A stretch of 64,000 nt of DNA from positions 1-64,000 of the forward strand of contig CAWHCB010000011.1 of NCBI GenBank assembly GCA_963827905.1, given 5' to 3'. Origin of the DNA: JACXTP01 sp963827905 (GTDB lineage Archaea > Thermoplasmatota > Thermoplasmata > Methanomassiliicoccales > UBA472). The translations under genes and the position numbers were made by a program. The notes below the pieces were generated by a model, which worked only from the letters and a program-made list of their open reading frames with translations, had not been told where the DNA came from and did no database searches. Of the stretch, positions 25,493 through 37,080 are shown piece after piece (the first letter of the stretch is position 1; the number at the start of each line of letters is the position of its first letter).

Positions 25493-27592
25493 ATGAGAGA
25501 GCTTTTTGAGCCCCGCAGCATCGCCATAGTGGGGGCGGCCCGCGAACCGAACAAGGTGGGTCATGTCATCCTTAAGAACCTGATAGAGTCGGGTTTCGAG
25601 GGACCTTTGTACCCAGTGAACCCAAAGGCCGACCGCATACTCGATAAACCTTGCTACGCTTCATTGAGCGACATCGGTCAGCCCATCGACCTGGCCGTCA
25701 TCGTCACACCCGCCCGATTCGTGGCGGATGTGCTCGACGAGGCGGGGCGCATCGGGATCAGAGCGGCGATAATCATATCCGCGGGATTCCGAGAGGTGGG
25801 GCGAGAGGGCATCGAGATGGAGCGGAGGCTGGCCGCCATCGCCAAGCAGCATGGCATCCGCGTCATCGGTCCGAACTGCCTGGGCGTGATCAACACCCAC
25901 CATCACATGAACGCGACGTTCACGAGCAACTTCCCTCGTCCCGGACCTATCGCCATCAGCTCCCAGTCCGGGGCCATCTGCTCCGTCCTCTTGGATTGGG
26001 CGGCGGGCACCAACATCGGTTTCAGCAAGTTCGTCAGCGTGGGCAACAAGATGGACGTGGAGGAATCGTACATGCTCGATTACCTCCGCCATGATGACCG
26101 GACCAAGGTCATCGGTATGTACATCGAGGGCGTGAACAAGGGCAAGGAGTTCATGGAACAGGCCGCCGAGACGACCAAGGTCAAGCCCATCATCGCGTTG
26201 AAGGCCGGCAGGACATCCACCGGGGCCAAGGCCGCATCCTCCCACACCGGTGCCCTATCCGGCAGCGACATGGTCTATGACACCGTGCTCCGCCAGTCCG
26301 GGGTGATCCGGGTCACGACCATAGAGGGGATGTTCGACCTCCTCGCCATCTTCGCCAACATGCCCATGCCCAAGGACAACCGGGTCGCCATCGTGACGAA
26401 CGCGGGAGGCTTGGGGGTCATGGCCGCGGACGCCCTTGGCGATCACAACCTCACCCTCGCCAGTTTCAGCGCGGAGACCGTGGAGAGATTGAAGGCGAAG
26501 CTGCCCGCCGCGGCCGCATTCTACAACCCGGTGGACGTGGTCGGGGACGCGGACGCGGAACGATACGAGTATGCCATCCGCGCCATCGTGGAGGACGAGA
26601 ACGTCTCCAGCGTGATCGCACTGATGGCGCCCACCGACCTGGTGGACGTGGCTTCGGTGGCCCGGACGATATCTTCCTTCGCTGGCAAGGTGGAGAAGCC
26701 CATAGTGACCTCGTTCGTCGGGGGCGAGGACCTCAAAGAGGCGATCTCGATACTGAGGGCCTCTGGCATACCGAACTACGATACCCCGGACCAGGCCGCC
26801 TTCGCCATCGGGGCCATGCTCCGGTACCAGGCCCACAACCAGAGGAAATCGTCGGCGGAGGTCTTCAAGGTCGATGCGGACCTGGGCTTGGTCAGGGAGG
26901 TGTTGGAAGGGGTCCGGGAGCAGGGCCGCCTGCAACTTAGCGAGGGGGAGGGCAAGCGGATCCTGAAAGCCTATGGCCTGAACGTGCCCGAGGAGGGTTT
27001 GGCCCACTCGCCCGATGAGGCGGTGAGCATCGCCAGGCGCATCGGTTATCCCGTGGTCATGAAGGTCGAGTCACCGGACATCGCGCACAAGACGGACGTG
27101 GGCGGGGTGGCGGTCGACATCAAGGGCGACGAGGAGGTGGCGCAGCAGTACCAGCTGATCATCTCCCGCAGCCGGGGAAAGATGCCGAATGCCCGAGTCG
27201 ACGGGGTCTCGGTGCAGAAGATGCTCAAGGGTCGCGAGGTGATAGTGGGCATGGTCCGCGACGAGCAGTTCGGTCCGGTGGTCACCTTCGGCCTGGGCGG
27301 CATATTCGTGGAGATCATGAAGGACGTGGCGCAATTGGTGGCGCCCTTCGGCCGGGCAGAGGCGGCCCAACTGGTCCGGTCCATCAAGGCCTACCCCATT
27401 TTGACCGGGGCGAGGGGAAGGAGGCCGGCCGACATCAAAGCCCTGGAAGACACCATTCTCACTCTGGCGCAGATAGCCACGGACTTCCCGGAGATATCCG
27501 AACTGGAGGTCAACCCGGTGATCGTCGGGGATGAGGGCCAGGGAGTGGGGGCGGTCGACGCATTGGTCACTATCAGGAGGGACAACGCATGA
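25493..27592 (+). CDS. acd: ADP-forming acetyl-CoA (acyl-CoA) synthetase, fused alpha-beta
   Basis: Converts acyl-CoA, ADP and phosphate to acid, CoA and ATP, the archaeal route for ATP from acetyl-CoA. The 699 residues carry the alpha part (CoA-binding Rossmann domain starting F-E-P-R-S-I-A-I-V-G-A, then succinyl-CoA-synthetase-like domains). The phosphohistidine motif A-S-S-H-T-G-A-L-S-G is near residue 251. The C-terminal beta part is an ATP-grasp domain (V-M-K-V-E-S-P-D-I-A-H-K-T-D-V-G-G-V). It overlaps the next gene by 4 bp. Substrate range (acetyl, aryl or branched acyl) cannot be told. Confidence 0.92.
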   Translation: MRELFEPRSIAIVGAAREPNKVGHVILKNLIESGFEGPLYPVNPKADRILDKPCYASLSDIGQPIDLAVIVTPARFVADVLDEAGRIGIRAAIIISAGFREVGREGIEMERRLAAIAKQHGIRVIGPNCLGVINTHHHMNATFTSNFPRPGPIAISSQSGAICSVLLDWAAGTNIGFSKFVSVGNKMDVEESYMLDYLRHDDRTKVIGMYIEGVNKGKEFMEQAAETTKVKPIIALKAGRTSTGAKAASSHTGALSGSDMVYDTVLRQSGVIRVTTIEGMFDLLAIFANMPMPKDNRVAIVTNAGGLGVMAADALGDHNLTLASFSAETVERLKAKLPAAAAFYNPVDVVGDADAERYEYAIRAIVEDENVSSVIALMAPTDLVDVASVARTISSFAGKVEKPIVTSFVGGEDLKEAISILRASGIPNYDTPDQAAFAIGAMLRYQAHNQRKSSAEVFKVDADLGLVREVLEGVREQGRLQLSEGEGKRILKAYGLNVPEEGLAHSPDEAVSIARRIGYPVVMKVESPDIAHKTDVGGVAVDIKGDEEVAQQYQLIISRSRGKMPNARVDGVSVQKMLKGREVIVGMVRDEQFGPVVTFGLGGIFVEIMKDVAQLVAPFGRAEAAQLVRSIKAYPILTGARGRRPADIKALEDTILTLAQIATDFPEISELEVNPVIVGDEGQGVGAVDALVTIRRDNA

Positions 27593-28587
27593 GGACACTT
27601 TACTTGGGATCGGTGGTGGAAAGGTCGGGCAAGAGCATGGTGGGGCTGGGACTGGCCATTAACCATCCCGGTCCAGTGGGCTATTTCAAACCGTTCAAGG
27701 AGCGTTTGATCTGCGAGGGGGAGCGCATCATCGACCAGGACGCATATCTTATGCGCAAGACGCTCAAACTGGACCAGGACGAGGACGAGATCTGTCCTTT
27801 CTTCTATGACCTGATGTCGCCCATCGGCATGGGGAACATCATCAACGCCTACGAGAAGGTGCGCTGCGACTGCGAGCTCATGCTGGTGGAGGGCACCAGG
27901 GACATCACCACGGGATACCTGCACGACCTTTCCGGGATGGCCATCGCCGAGCGTCTCAAGGCGGACGTGGTGCTGGTCTCCACGACGCAGCCGGGGGACC
28001 TGGACCGCATCGCCATGCTGAAGCAGCTCATGGACGGTTACGAACTGAACTTCCTCGGGGTCATCCTCAACATGACCGACGACCCCGCGCCGGTGAGGTT
28101 GTTGGAGAAGAAAGGCGTGAGGGTATTGGGGACCATTCCGCCCATGGAGCAGCTGACCCGCTTCACCGTCAAGGAGGTGCGGGAGGCCTTGGGGGCAGAG
28201 GTCATCGTCGGCGAGGAGAGATTGGACCGCACCGTGCAGAGGGTCATGGTGGGGGCCATGATGCCCGAGACGGCCCTACGAACCATGCGGCGCTATGCCG
28301 ACAAGGCCATCATAACCGGCGGGGACCGCACCGACATCCAAATGGCGGCCCTATCCACAGACACATCATGTCTGGTCCTGACCGGCGGTTTCTATCCCGA
28401 TGGTCAGGTGGTATCTCGGGCCTATGAGAAGGGCATCCCCATCCTGCTCACCAGGCACGACACCTTGGAGGCGACGGAACGGGTGGAGCACCTCATCGCC
28501 AGGATCGACCCCGACGACAAGAAGAAATTGTCGATGATCAAGAAAGCGGTCAAGGACCATGTGGACCTGGACGTTCTTTTCTCCTGA
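27589..28587 (+). CDS. Pta-N-like P-loop protein with DRTGG domain
   Basis: A 332-residue protein. The N-terminal part resembles the BioD-like AAA_26 domain found at the N-terminus of long phosphotransacetylases (L-G-S-V-V-E-R-S-G-K-S with a P-loop-like G-K-S). The C-terminal part is a DRTGG domain (I-I-T-G-G-D-R-T-D-I-Q near residue 245). It lacks the catalytic transacetylase domain. It overlaps acd by 4 bp, so it is co-translated and probably regulates or senses acetyl-CoA/acetyl-phosphate metabolism; that role is inference from context. Confidence 0.78.
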   Translation: MRTLYLGSVVERSGKSMVGLGLAINHPGPVGYFKPFKERLICEGERIIDQDAYLMRKTLKLDQDEDEICPFFYDLMSPIGMGNIINAYEKVRCDCELMLVEGTRDITTGYLHDLSGMAIAERLKADVVLVSTTQPGDLDRIAMLKQLMDGYELNFLGVILNMTDDPAPVRLLEKKGVRVLGTIPPMEQLTRFTVKEVREALGAEVIVGEERLDRTVQRVMVGAMMPETALRTMRRYADKAIITGGDRTDIQMAALSTDTSCLVLTGGFYPDGQVVSRAYEKGIPILLTRHDTLEATERVEHLIARIDPDDKKKLSMIKKAVKDHVDLDVLFS

Positions 28588-28599
28588 GGTCGGACAACC

Positions 28600-28609
28600 T
28601 TAATATGCG
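28600..28609 (+). promoter_or_regulatory. TATA box of the parvulin gene
   Basis: CCTTAATATG lies about 25 bp before ATG 28630 and favours that start over the in-frame 28618. Confidence 0.4.
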
Positions 28610-28629
28610 ACGAGGCGATGCTGGGCGCC

Positions 28630-28911
28630 ATGGTAAAGGAAGTTCACGCCGCACACATACTGGTCAAGACCAAGGACAGCGCCGACAAGCTGTTGGCAGA
28701 GATCAAGGCGGGCAAGAGCTTTGAGGAATTGGCCAAGAAGCACAGCACCTGCCCCTCCGGCAAGAAGGGCGGGGACCTGGGCTGGTTCAAGCGAGGCATG
28801 ATGGTGAAGGAGTTCGAGGACGCGGCCTTCAACGGCAAGAAGGGCGATATCGTCGGCCCAGTGAAGACGCAGTTCGGGTTCCACCTGATAAAAGTGGTCG
28901 ACCAGAAGTGA
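28630..28911 (+). CDS. Parvulin-type peptidyl-prolyl cis-trans isomerase
   Basis: A 93-residue single-domain PpiC/parvulin rotamase that speeds proline isomerisation during folding. The full fold is visible: A-A-H-I-L-V-K, F-E-E-L-A-K-K-H-S-T-C-P-S, G-G-D-L-G-W-F, M-V-K-E-F-E-D-A-A-F and Q-F-G-F-H-L-I-K-V. There is no signal peptide, so it is cytosolic. Short archaeal parvulins have this length. Confidence 0.9.
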   Translation: MVKEVHAAHILVKTKDSADKLLAEIKAGKSFEELAKKHSTCPSGKKGGDLGWFKRGMMVKEFEDAAFNGKKGDIVGPVKTQFGFHLIKVVDQK

Positions 28912-28940
28912 AATGACCTACATGGTCGGGGGCATATGGG

Positions 28941-30121
28941 TCAAATCTTGACCCAGTGGCAGACCTTGGTCAAAGCCCTCTCCCGACCCAATCCCATTCT
29001 CCCATCGTCAGGGTCACAGTAGATGGCCACCACCCGGTAGCCGGACCTCTCCGCCATGGCTGACAGCACTTTGGCGACCGGGACGTCCCGACCCTTCCAT
29101 TTCAGGTCGTCCACCACCAGCATGACCTCGGCCTTGTCCTGCAACTTTTCGTGCATCCCCCGGATGAGCTCGGCTAGGCCATGGAAGTATATTCTGGCGG
29201 TGGCAGGGACCTCAAGGTCCTTGATCGCCGCTCCCAGTTCGTCAACGTCCTCATACGCGTCCCGTGGGTCCACCCTGGTGGGCAGCATGCCCTTGGCGAC
29301 GTCCAAGACCTCCTCCGGTCCCAGCCCCAGGCACCAGTGTTCCACCGCGTATTCCTCCAGGTAATCGAAACCGTTGAGGTAGGGCGGGGAGGTGATCACC
29401 AGGTCGAAGGCGTCGTCGCGCAGCTCCGGGACCAGCCTTGGTGCCGAGCCGAACAGGAGCTTCGTTCCGGTCATGTCAATGAGGTCGCCATCCCTTCCCG
29501 CCTCCGTGATGGCGTCCAAGCACTGGTACAAGGTCTCCAAGTAGACCTCTTCGAAACCGGCATGGTAATTGCCCTTCCGGTCCTTTATGGTCATGGCCCC
29601 CCTCCGGGATCGCCTTACCTGGATCAGTGCCTCTCCGCAATGCCCTCAGTGCCCTCATGAGCACGAACAGGGCCAGGTCCTTCTCTGGACCAGATGGCAC
29701 CGCCTCGATCGCCTCGCGGTAGGATAGGGCGCAGGAGGCGTGGGCCGGTCCGACCCCGTCGATAAGGGCCAATGGAAGCGATTCGATGTCCAGGAATGGG
29801 TCGGCCACCTCGTCCCTTATCAACCATTGGCCCAGCAACGCCACCTCGTCGACATCCACCTCGTACGCCTGGGCCGCGGAGCGATGGCAGAAATGGGCGT
29901 AAGGGAGCTGCTCGATCCCCAAGGCCTCCATCCCCCAGGAACGGGCGGTCCAGAGCGAGGAGCCCGCCCCAGCGAAGGGATCCAAGAGGGAGTCGATGCT
30001 CCTCGAGGAACCTTCCATGCATCCTTTCCATGAGGCGATGGCCGAACGATTCGCCCAGGGTGAATTGGTCCAGATATGGACGTACCGCCCTTGGTCTCAC
30101 GGTGACCGCCGCCCGGATCAT
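28941..30121 (-). CDS. DNA modification methylase-like protein (N4-C/N6-A type), frameshifted
   Basis: The reading starts M-I-R-A-A-V-T-V at 30121, 22 bp after the rad50 stop. After a shift near 30015 it carries the S-adenosylmethionine motif L-L-D-P-F-A-G-A-G-S-S. After another near 29600 it carries the catalytic motif D-L-V-I-T-S-P-P-Y-L-N-G. The order F-x-G-x-G then S-P-P-Y is that of amino-methyltransferases acting on DNA; a tRNA substrate cannot be excluded. No restriction endonuclease is adjacent. Its place at the end of the herA-mre11-rad50 operon suggests a link to DNA repair or chromosome marking. Read across the shifts it is about 393 residues. Confidence 0.65.
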
Positions 30122-30143
30122 GGGGCGATCAGGCCTGGACCAG

Positions 30144-32567
30144 TCAACCTGCGACGATCTTGCTGTTGCCATCCTCTCCCTCCTCCACCACGATGCTGTT
30201 GCCGAGCGCTTCCTTGATGTCCTCGATATGGGTGATGACCAGGATCTGGCCGAACTGTCTCTGCAACGATGATAATAGCTCCAACACATTACGTTTTCGC
30301 CCTTGGTCCTGGGAGCCGAATATCTCATCCAGCACCAGGAAGTTGACGTGGTGTCCGGAGCGTTCCCCTATCATTCTGGAGATGGCCAGGCGCAGGGATA
30401 GACTGGCCAGGTCCGATTCGCCCCCGGAGAATCGGTCCAAGGGATACTCATGGCCCTGGTCCATGATATGGACGTCATATTCCTCGTCCAGGCGCATGCC
30501 GCCGTACTTGCCATCGGTCAGCTCCACGAAGAGCTCTGACGCCATCTGGGAGATGCTCGGCACCACTCGGGTGACGATATTGGCCCGGAACTCCCTCATC
30601 GCCTCCTGGAGAACGTTCAGTTCCAATAGCTCCGCCCTCTTCCTCTCCGCCTGCGAATGGTTGCGCTCCAGTTCTTCCAGGTGAGCGGTGGCTGCCTTCT
30701 GTTCCCCTTCGACCCGGGACCTTTCGGACAAAGAGGTTTGGACGGAACGCTGCACCGATTCCCTGCGGTCCCTCCATAGCACATATCTCTCCCGCCCCTC
30801 TTTCAGCTCCTCCTCACGGAAGGCGAGGGCGGTAAGTTCGGATCGAGAGCGACCCTCCTCTAAGGTAATCGCATCCAGGTCCTTCTTCAACTGGGCCTTT
30901 TCCTTCTCCAGACCCTCCATACGTGCCAGCTCGGTGCGGAGCTTGGTCAGGGCGTTCTCGTCCCTCTGAAGTACCTCCAGTTCAGAACGGACCGTCGATA
31001 ACCTGCTTTGGGTCCAGGTCCACCTCTCCCAGGGCGGACCTCCTTTCCTCCAAGGAGGCGATCTCCGACCTCATTTTCGAGAGGTTCCTTTCCAAGGTTT
31101 CCAAGCTGGACCGGAGCATGAGCGCTTGGTCCCTTTGCCGCTGCGCCTCCTTCAACCTCGACTCCAGACCGACCCTTCCCTTGCTTAGCCGGTCCAGTCC
31201 TCTGAGGGCTTCGTCGATCCTCGAGTTGGCCGCCCGAGCCTTCTCATCGCTCTCGGCCACCTCCGCGTCCATTTTTTCAATGAGCGCTTGGTAATGGTCA
31301 TCCAACCTCCTTTCGCAGGTGGGACAGGCACTGTTCGGTCCGAGCTCCGCGATCTCCCTTCGTTTCGACGATCGATGCTCCGACTCCTCCAGGTACCTCC
31401 GTTGTTCCGCTTGGTTGCGCGCCAGACGGTCCCGCGCCTCCTCCATGGTACCTTGGTTCGTGGCCAGGGCCTCTTCCAAGGCTCGCGATCATCGGCGACG
31501 GGTCCCCTAAGTGCCTCCAGCTCCTTCCTCTTCGTCTCCAGCTCCGCCTGCGTCTCGGCGAATCGAGCGGTACGCTGGACCAAATTGGATGTCAAGGGAG
31601 TCGAGGTCCTGTTTTCGAACCTTCAGCTCCTCCAAGCGTTCCCTCTCTTCTCTAAGGGGGCCAAGGCTGGCCACCCTACTCTTCAAGCGCAGGTAGGTCG
31701 GCCTTCCTCGTCTCCAACAGGTCAAGCTCCGACTCGACCTTCTGCAACCTCGCCTTCTTTGACCTGGCATCGGCGGCCAAGGTGGCCATTTTCGTCATCA
31801 ACGACGCGTTGACCTTAGAGCGACCCTCCGCCTTCTCCATCTCCGTCCGGGCCTTCTCCACCTCATCGGAGATCGGCCCCAGCTCTGCCTGTGCATTCTC
31901 GATGTCGGCCGTCAGCTTCGTCCTCATCGATTCCAACTCGGCGAGCTGTCATTCTCAGCGTCTCCCTCCGGTCCTTTCCATCCGGGGCGGTGAGGTTGGC
32001 GGACATCGCCTCCAACCCGTCCCGGCAGGAACGGAGGTCGGAGGAGATCTCCGAGATGACCGTATCCAGGGTCTCGATGCCCAACATGCGCAGGATGAGC
32101 TCCCGGCGCTGCGCTGGCCTGAGGTTGGAAAGGGCGTTGAGGTCCTTCTGCCTTGCGAACACGGAGACGAAGAACGATTTGTGGTCCATCCCCAGCCTGC
32201 TCTCCATCGCCTCCGTCACCGCCTTGTCGGTCCGGGCCACCAGCATCTCGTTGACCAGCAGCGTGGCGTCGGCCTTGCTGTCCTTTCCCTTCAGGGAGCG
32301 GGTGAGGCGGTAGCGGTCCGCCTCCAGGTCGAACTCCAGGGTGACCGAGCATTCCTCGTTCACCCCGGCCGAAGCGCTCCTCACTCCCTCCTTGGTGGTC
32401 CTCACGATGCTGGACTCATTGCCGAAAAGGGCCCAGGCCACCGCCTCCACCAGTGTGGACTTGCCCACACCGTTCTGCCCGAGGATGCCGGTAACGCCGT
32501 CGCCAAGCTCGACGATGGCGTGGCGGAAACGACGGTAGTTGCGGAGCTCGACGTACCTTAATCGCAA
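30144..32567 (-). CDS. rad50: DNA double-strand break repair ATPase Rad50, about five frameshifts
   Basis: SMC-like ATPase partner of Mre11 in end resection. The N-terminus has Walker A G-I-L-G-Q-N-G-V-G-K-S-T. Long coiled coils surround the zinc hook C-P-T-C-E-R-R-L (near 31310). The C-terminus has the signature L-D-R-F-S-G-G-E-S-D-L-A-S and Walker B F-L-V-L-D-E-I-F-G-S-Q-D. Frame changes occur near 31945, 31680, 31590, 31485 and 31000. All key motifs survive, so this is a real gene with damaged sequence, about 805 residues. Its start overlaps the mre11 stop by 10 bp. Confidence 0.85.
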
Positions 32568-33675
32568 CGTTCCAACCCCCGGCTCAGATATCTCAGCCCC
32601 AGCTCGCGCACCTTGTCCTTGTCCGTCCCGGTCACTGGATAGTGGTCCATGAACGAGTTGAACTCCTGGTCCAGCGCAGTGATGCCCGATGCGGTCTGAA
32701 CGGAGAACTCGTCATCCTGGAGCTGGTACCGAGGTTCCAGGTACAGGGCCTTCCGCGCCCAGCTCTGGATGCGCTTGAAGTCGAGCGATCGGTACAGTGA
32801 TGGTTTCACATTATGCACGGTGAAACGTACCAAGGCCCCCTCCAGGTCCTGTGCGGCAAGACTGCCTTTCGATCTCCCTCATCAGATCGGCTGCGGACAT
32901 GTCCTTGGCCTCGATGTGGGGGAGGTCGAACATGGGCCGGGTCGGCAGAGGCTCGAACCTCACCTTGCCTCTGTGGGAGATCGACCATCAGGTACCCTTT
33001 GTCCTGTCCCGCCTCGGTGAACGACAACCTTTCCGTGGAGCCGCTGTAGAACGTCATGGGAGCGACCTCGGTGTGCCGATGATAGTGTCCCAACGCCGTG
33101 TAGTCCATTCCTCTAGGTAGCGTCCCGTCCGGTATGACCGTCTCGTTGAACTCGTTGGAGGCGTAGGCGCCAACCGCCCCGACGCTGGCATGTAGGGTCG
33201 CGATATTGACCAGGTCCGGGTCGGGCCTTACCTTGGCCAGTTCCTGTTGCATCGTGACAGGGTCTGAATGAGGGACGCAATGCACGACCAATCCCTCCAG
33301 CATCACCCTCTCATAGGTCCCGGCGTACACTGGGTGGATCCCCTTCAGGTGCTCGAATATCTTGAAGACGCTGCCCGTCTCCCGAAGCTTGGGGGTGGAA
33401 TGGTTCCCGGCTATGACCACGGTGGGGATGCCCGCATCGCTGAGTCGTACGAACTGCTCCACAGCGAAGGAAATGGCACGATTTGATGGTCTGACGTTGT
33501 CGAACAGGTCCCCGGCATGCAGGAAGAGGTCTGGACGTTGCTCCAGCGCCTGGTCCACGCAGGTCTCGAAGGAACGATAAAGGTCCATCTCTCGCTGGTT
33601 GAGCCCGGAGATCTCCTCCACCTTGCGATAGGCGGAGAAGCCCAAGTGCGTGTCGGCCACGTGCATTATCCTCAT
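32558..33675 (-). CDS. mre11: DNA repair nuclease Mre11, two frameshifts
   Basis: Mn-dependent exo/endonuclease of the Mre11-Rad50 complex. Phosphoesterase motifs are intact: H-V-A-D-T-H-L-G (residues 5-12), H-A-G-D-L-F-D, I-A-G-N-H-S, T-L-H-A-S-V and L-G-H-Y-H-R-H. Near 32975 and again near 32850 the frame changes, and the C-terminal Rad50-binding part continues to the stop at 32558. Read across the shifts it is about 372 residues. It lies in an operon with herA and the antiporter upstream and rad50 downstream. Confidence 0.85.
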
Positions 33676-33749
33676 TCTGTTCCCCTGCGCGCCTTCCTAA
33701 CCGTCCTATCCGTTCATCCATCCTTCCCAGAGGCGGTCGAAAGTGTCGA

Positions 33750-35526
33750 TCACTTCTCCACCTCCTCCTCGAAGCCCTCGCCGAGCAGATGTGCACACCT
33801 TCTCATAGGTCGCCTTGTTGGCGTCCCAGATGAGATAGGCCACGACCGACCCCACCACGATGCCCAGGATCGCGATGATGGGCACGCCCTCATAGAATGA
33901 TGCCAATGGCAGGAAGGTGATGAACAGAGCGATACCGACGATGACCATCATGAAGTTGAAGAGGAGCTTCAGGATGAGCCTGCCGCTGTCCCACTTGTAC
34001 TTACCCACCGCTCATGATGCTCTCCACCGAGGCCATCACGATGGTCCTTGTGCGCCGAACGATGTCGACCACGGGGGGTATGATCAACGCCACCGAGACG
34101 ATGGTGGCCAGCGTGGAAGGTATGACCTTAAGCCAGTCCGCCACCTGGTCCAGGAGCTCGGTGAGGTTGTACAGGCCTTGGACCACGAGCTGGATAACGA
34201 AGAGGATGACGAAATCGATGATGATCCAGAAGATCTGGAACTTGATCTGTTTGTTCAGGTCGGCCCTGACGGACAGACATGCGCCCAGCTCGTTGCGCAG
34301 GCTGTCCATCCGCTTCGCCTGCGTGATCCAACCCTTGGGGGCCTTGGCATGTACGAAATCGATGAACCCCACCGAGCGTTTGAAGACGAACGGCATCATG
34401 GCCATGGTGATCACCGCCACCCCGATGACGTCCGAGTAGAACGCCTCGTCCACCGCACCCGACGTCCATGCCGGTCTTGGCGATGACGAAGGAGAACTCG
34501 CCCATCGCCACCATGGCGAACCCGGTGATGACCGAGGTCCTTATGTCCCGATTGGCGGAGTAGGAGGCGATGCTCACCGCGAAGATCTTGCCGAATATGA
34601 AGACCGCGACCAAGATGACCACCACCGGCCAGGTGTCAGCGATGAGGTTGGGGTTGATCATCAGACCGATGGACACGAAGAAGATGGCCATGAACACGTC
34701 CTTGAGCGGCTCCACCCGCTTGGCGATGCGTTCGCCGTCCCGATACTCGGAGATGATTATGCCCATGAGGAACGCCCCAATGGCGACCGAGAGCCCGATC
34801 TCAAAGGCGAATATGGCCAGGCCGAAGGTGAACCCCAAGGCCACTATGAGCAGCACCTCGTCGTTGCAGGTGCGACCGATCCAGTTCAGGCATCTGGGCA
34901 CTATGGCCAGACCTAACAGCAGGGTCACCACCAGGAAGATGGCTATGGTGCTCATCTGGGTGAAGAGCGAGCCAGATACGATGGAATCGCCAGTGCTCAG
35001 GGAACCGAACACCGTCAGCAGGACGACCGCCGCCACATCCTCGACGATGAGCAGTCCGATCACCGATTCCCCCACCTCGCTGTCCAACTTCCCCGTCTCC
35101 ACCAGCACCTTGACGATGACCGCGGTGGAGCTGATCGCCACCACCCCGCCCAGGTATATCGATTGGAGGTCGGACCAACCGAGCAACTTCCCGACCTCGT
35201 ATCCGATCACCAACATGATCAGGATCTCGATGGTGCCGGCCAGGATGGCGAAGGAACCGATGCGCCTGAGGCGCTTGAGGTTGAACTCCAGGCCGATGGA
35301 GAACATCAGGAGGATGATGCCCAGGTTGGCCAGGAAGTTGACCTCCTCGATGTAATCGGAGATGGTGTCGATGCCGAGGACATATGGTCCCAGGATGCAT
35401 GCCGACCAGAAGGTAACCTATCACCAAAGGCATGCGCAGCTTGGTGAAGATGACCGCTATCACCGCCGCCCCCATGAGGATGAGGGCGATATCGAGGAGA
35501 AGAGCGGTCTCTGTGCTGACGGCCAT
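33750..35526 (-). CDS. CPA2-type monovalent cation/proton antiporter, several frameshifts
   Basis: A Kef/Nap-like Na+(K+)/H+ antiporter. The N-terminal 400 residues hold about 12 helices with family segments such as I-I-L-L-M-F-S-I-G-L-E-F, A-I-S-S-T-A-V-I-V-K and L-L-I-V-E-D-V-A-A-V-V-L. The C-terminal region has further hydrophobic helices rather than a TrkA domain. Frame changes are near 35395, 34465, 34010 and 33793. After the last, the codons match the host's bias and end G-E-G-F-E-E-E-V-E-K at 33750; without it the frame runs to 33706. The start overlaps the herA stop (TGATG), so the two are translationally coupled, unusual company for repair genes. Confidence 0.75.
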
Positions 35527-37080
35527 CAGAAGAATCGAGAGTCCGCCTTTTTACTTATTGGTTTCGAAACATTACCAGAGGTCCTTTCGACCTCGGAGAC
35601 GTATTCCTCGAAGAGGTGCACCTTGGCCGGGATGGCGAACGGGGTGAAGGGGGAGGCGATCAGCACCTCGCCGGGCATCAGCATCTGGATCTCGTTGTCG
35701 AGCATGCTGATGTCCTGCTTCGCCGAATTTCGCAGGATGTCCCGGTCACGCTTATCGGCCAGACCCATGATGAACAGGGTGTTGAACTGGCTGAGTATCT
35801 CCTCGTTGATGAGCTTGGGCTGTTGGGAGATGGCACAGAGGCCGATGCGGAACTTACGGCCCTCCCGGGCCAGTTGGCTGAAGACCGTGCCCTTGGCCTG
35901 GGAAAGCACGCGCTGCGCCTCCTCCATGGCGATAAGCAACGGTGGCAGCTTTTCGAACTTCTCCTTTTCCGAGTACAATGCCTTGTGATGTTCGAAGATG
36001 GCTCTCGTCAGCACGGTGGATATGAGCAGCTCCTCGGCCTCGAACATGTTGCTGGTGTCCACCAGGACCACCTTCCCCGCGTGCAGGGCGGAGATCACCC
36101 CTTTGGTGATGGAAAGCTTCGGGTCGGAGGTGATCAGGTCGAACTGGAATATCGTGTCCAGGCGTCGCTTGATGACGTTGACCGAGCCCTCATGGAACCG
36201 TTCCTGCAGGTCCTTGACCACGGTCTTGACGTCCCGATGCAGGAGCTCGCTGAGCCAGTTCTCCCCATATCGATATTGCGCGGTCTGAAGGCACTCCAGT
36301 TGCGCCCCGGTGAACTCATAAAGATTGGCCAGGTCCGATATCTCGATCTCGAAGGAGGAGACATGGATGGAATTGTAGGGGCCTTCCAGCCTTCGGGAGC
36401 TGTAGACGCAGAGAGCATCGGTCGCCATGGGGGCATGTCTTCAGACCCTTTCGGTTGGCCTCCCCACCATCATAGTATTCGCCATGCGGGTCGAAGAGCA
36501 GGAAGCCATAGCGCCGTGAGCGCATGCACGATAGAGCCAAACCCTTCATCAGATTGCTCTTCCCCATGCCCGTTGTCGCGAACACCCCCACGTGGTAGGG
36601 CATGAAAGCGCCCGAGATGCCAACGGGGAAATCGACGATGCGGTCGCCGGAGCGCAGCTTGCCTATCTCCACGTCCCCCATGAGCGAACGGAGGAACCCA
36701 TAGTCCTCTGGACCAGCCCGTCGTATGGAGGAGAAATGTTGCGGGATGGACTTGGCCTTCTTGAAGCTCCCATCCTCGATATGGCCCAACGGGAAGCATA
36801 CGCCGACACGGTACAATCGGTCTCGCATACTGTTCGGGTCGAAATCCTCGGCCATACGGTCCTTCTGGACCGCAGTGCCCGCCTCCCGCTCCGTCCAACC
36901 GTCCTCGTCGGAGTCGGCCCCGTACTCGACGTCCATTATCCGCACCAGGTACTTCCTCGGCCCTTTACCGTCCTCTATGACCAGCAGTTCCCCCACTTGA
37001 ATGTCCTGGTCGAAGGCCGTTCTAAAGCGGATCTCCATCACCGAGTCCCCGTATACCCGACCGATCCTCGTCTGTTCCAT
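35526..37080 (-). CDS. herA: DNA double-strand break resection helicase HerA, one frameshift
   Basis: Hexameric FtsK/HerA-type bipolar DNA translocase that works with NurA and Mre11-Rad50 to make 3' tails. The N-terminal HAS-barrel begins I-G-R-V-Y-G-D. Walker A is A-T-T-G-M-G-K-S-N-L-M near residue 170, followed by F-D-P-H-G-E-Y. After a frameshift at a C5 run near 36435 the frame continues to Walker B-like L-L-I-A-M-E-E-A-Q-R-V and a sensor segment C-A-I-S-Q-Q-P. Read across the shift it is about 518 residues. It is the first gene of the minus-strand operon. No nurA is in the window. Confidence 0.88.

Noticed and set aside
35616..36605. Plus-strand ORF opposite herA
   Set aside because: It is the antisense of conserved HerA sequence and has no promoter or ribosome-binding site.
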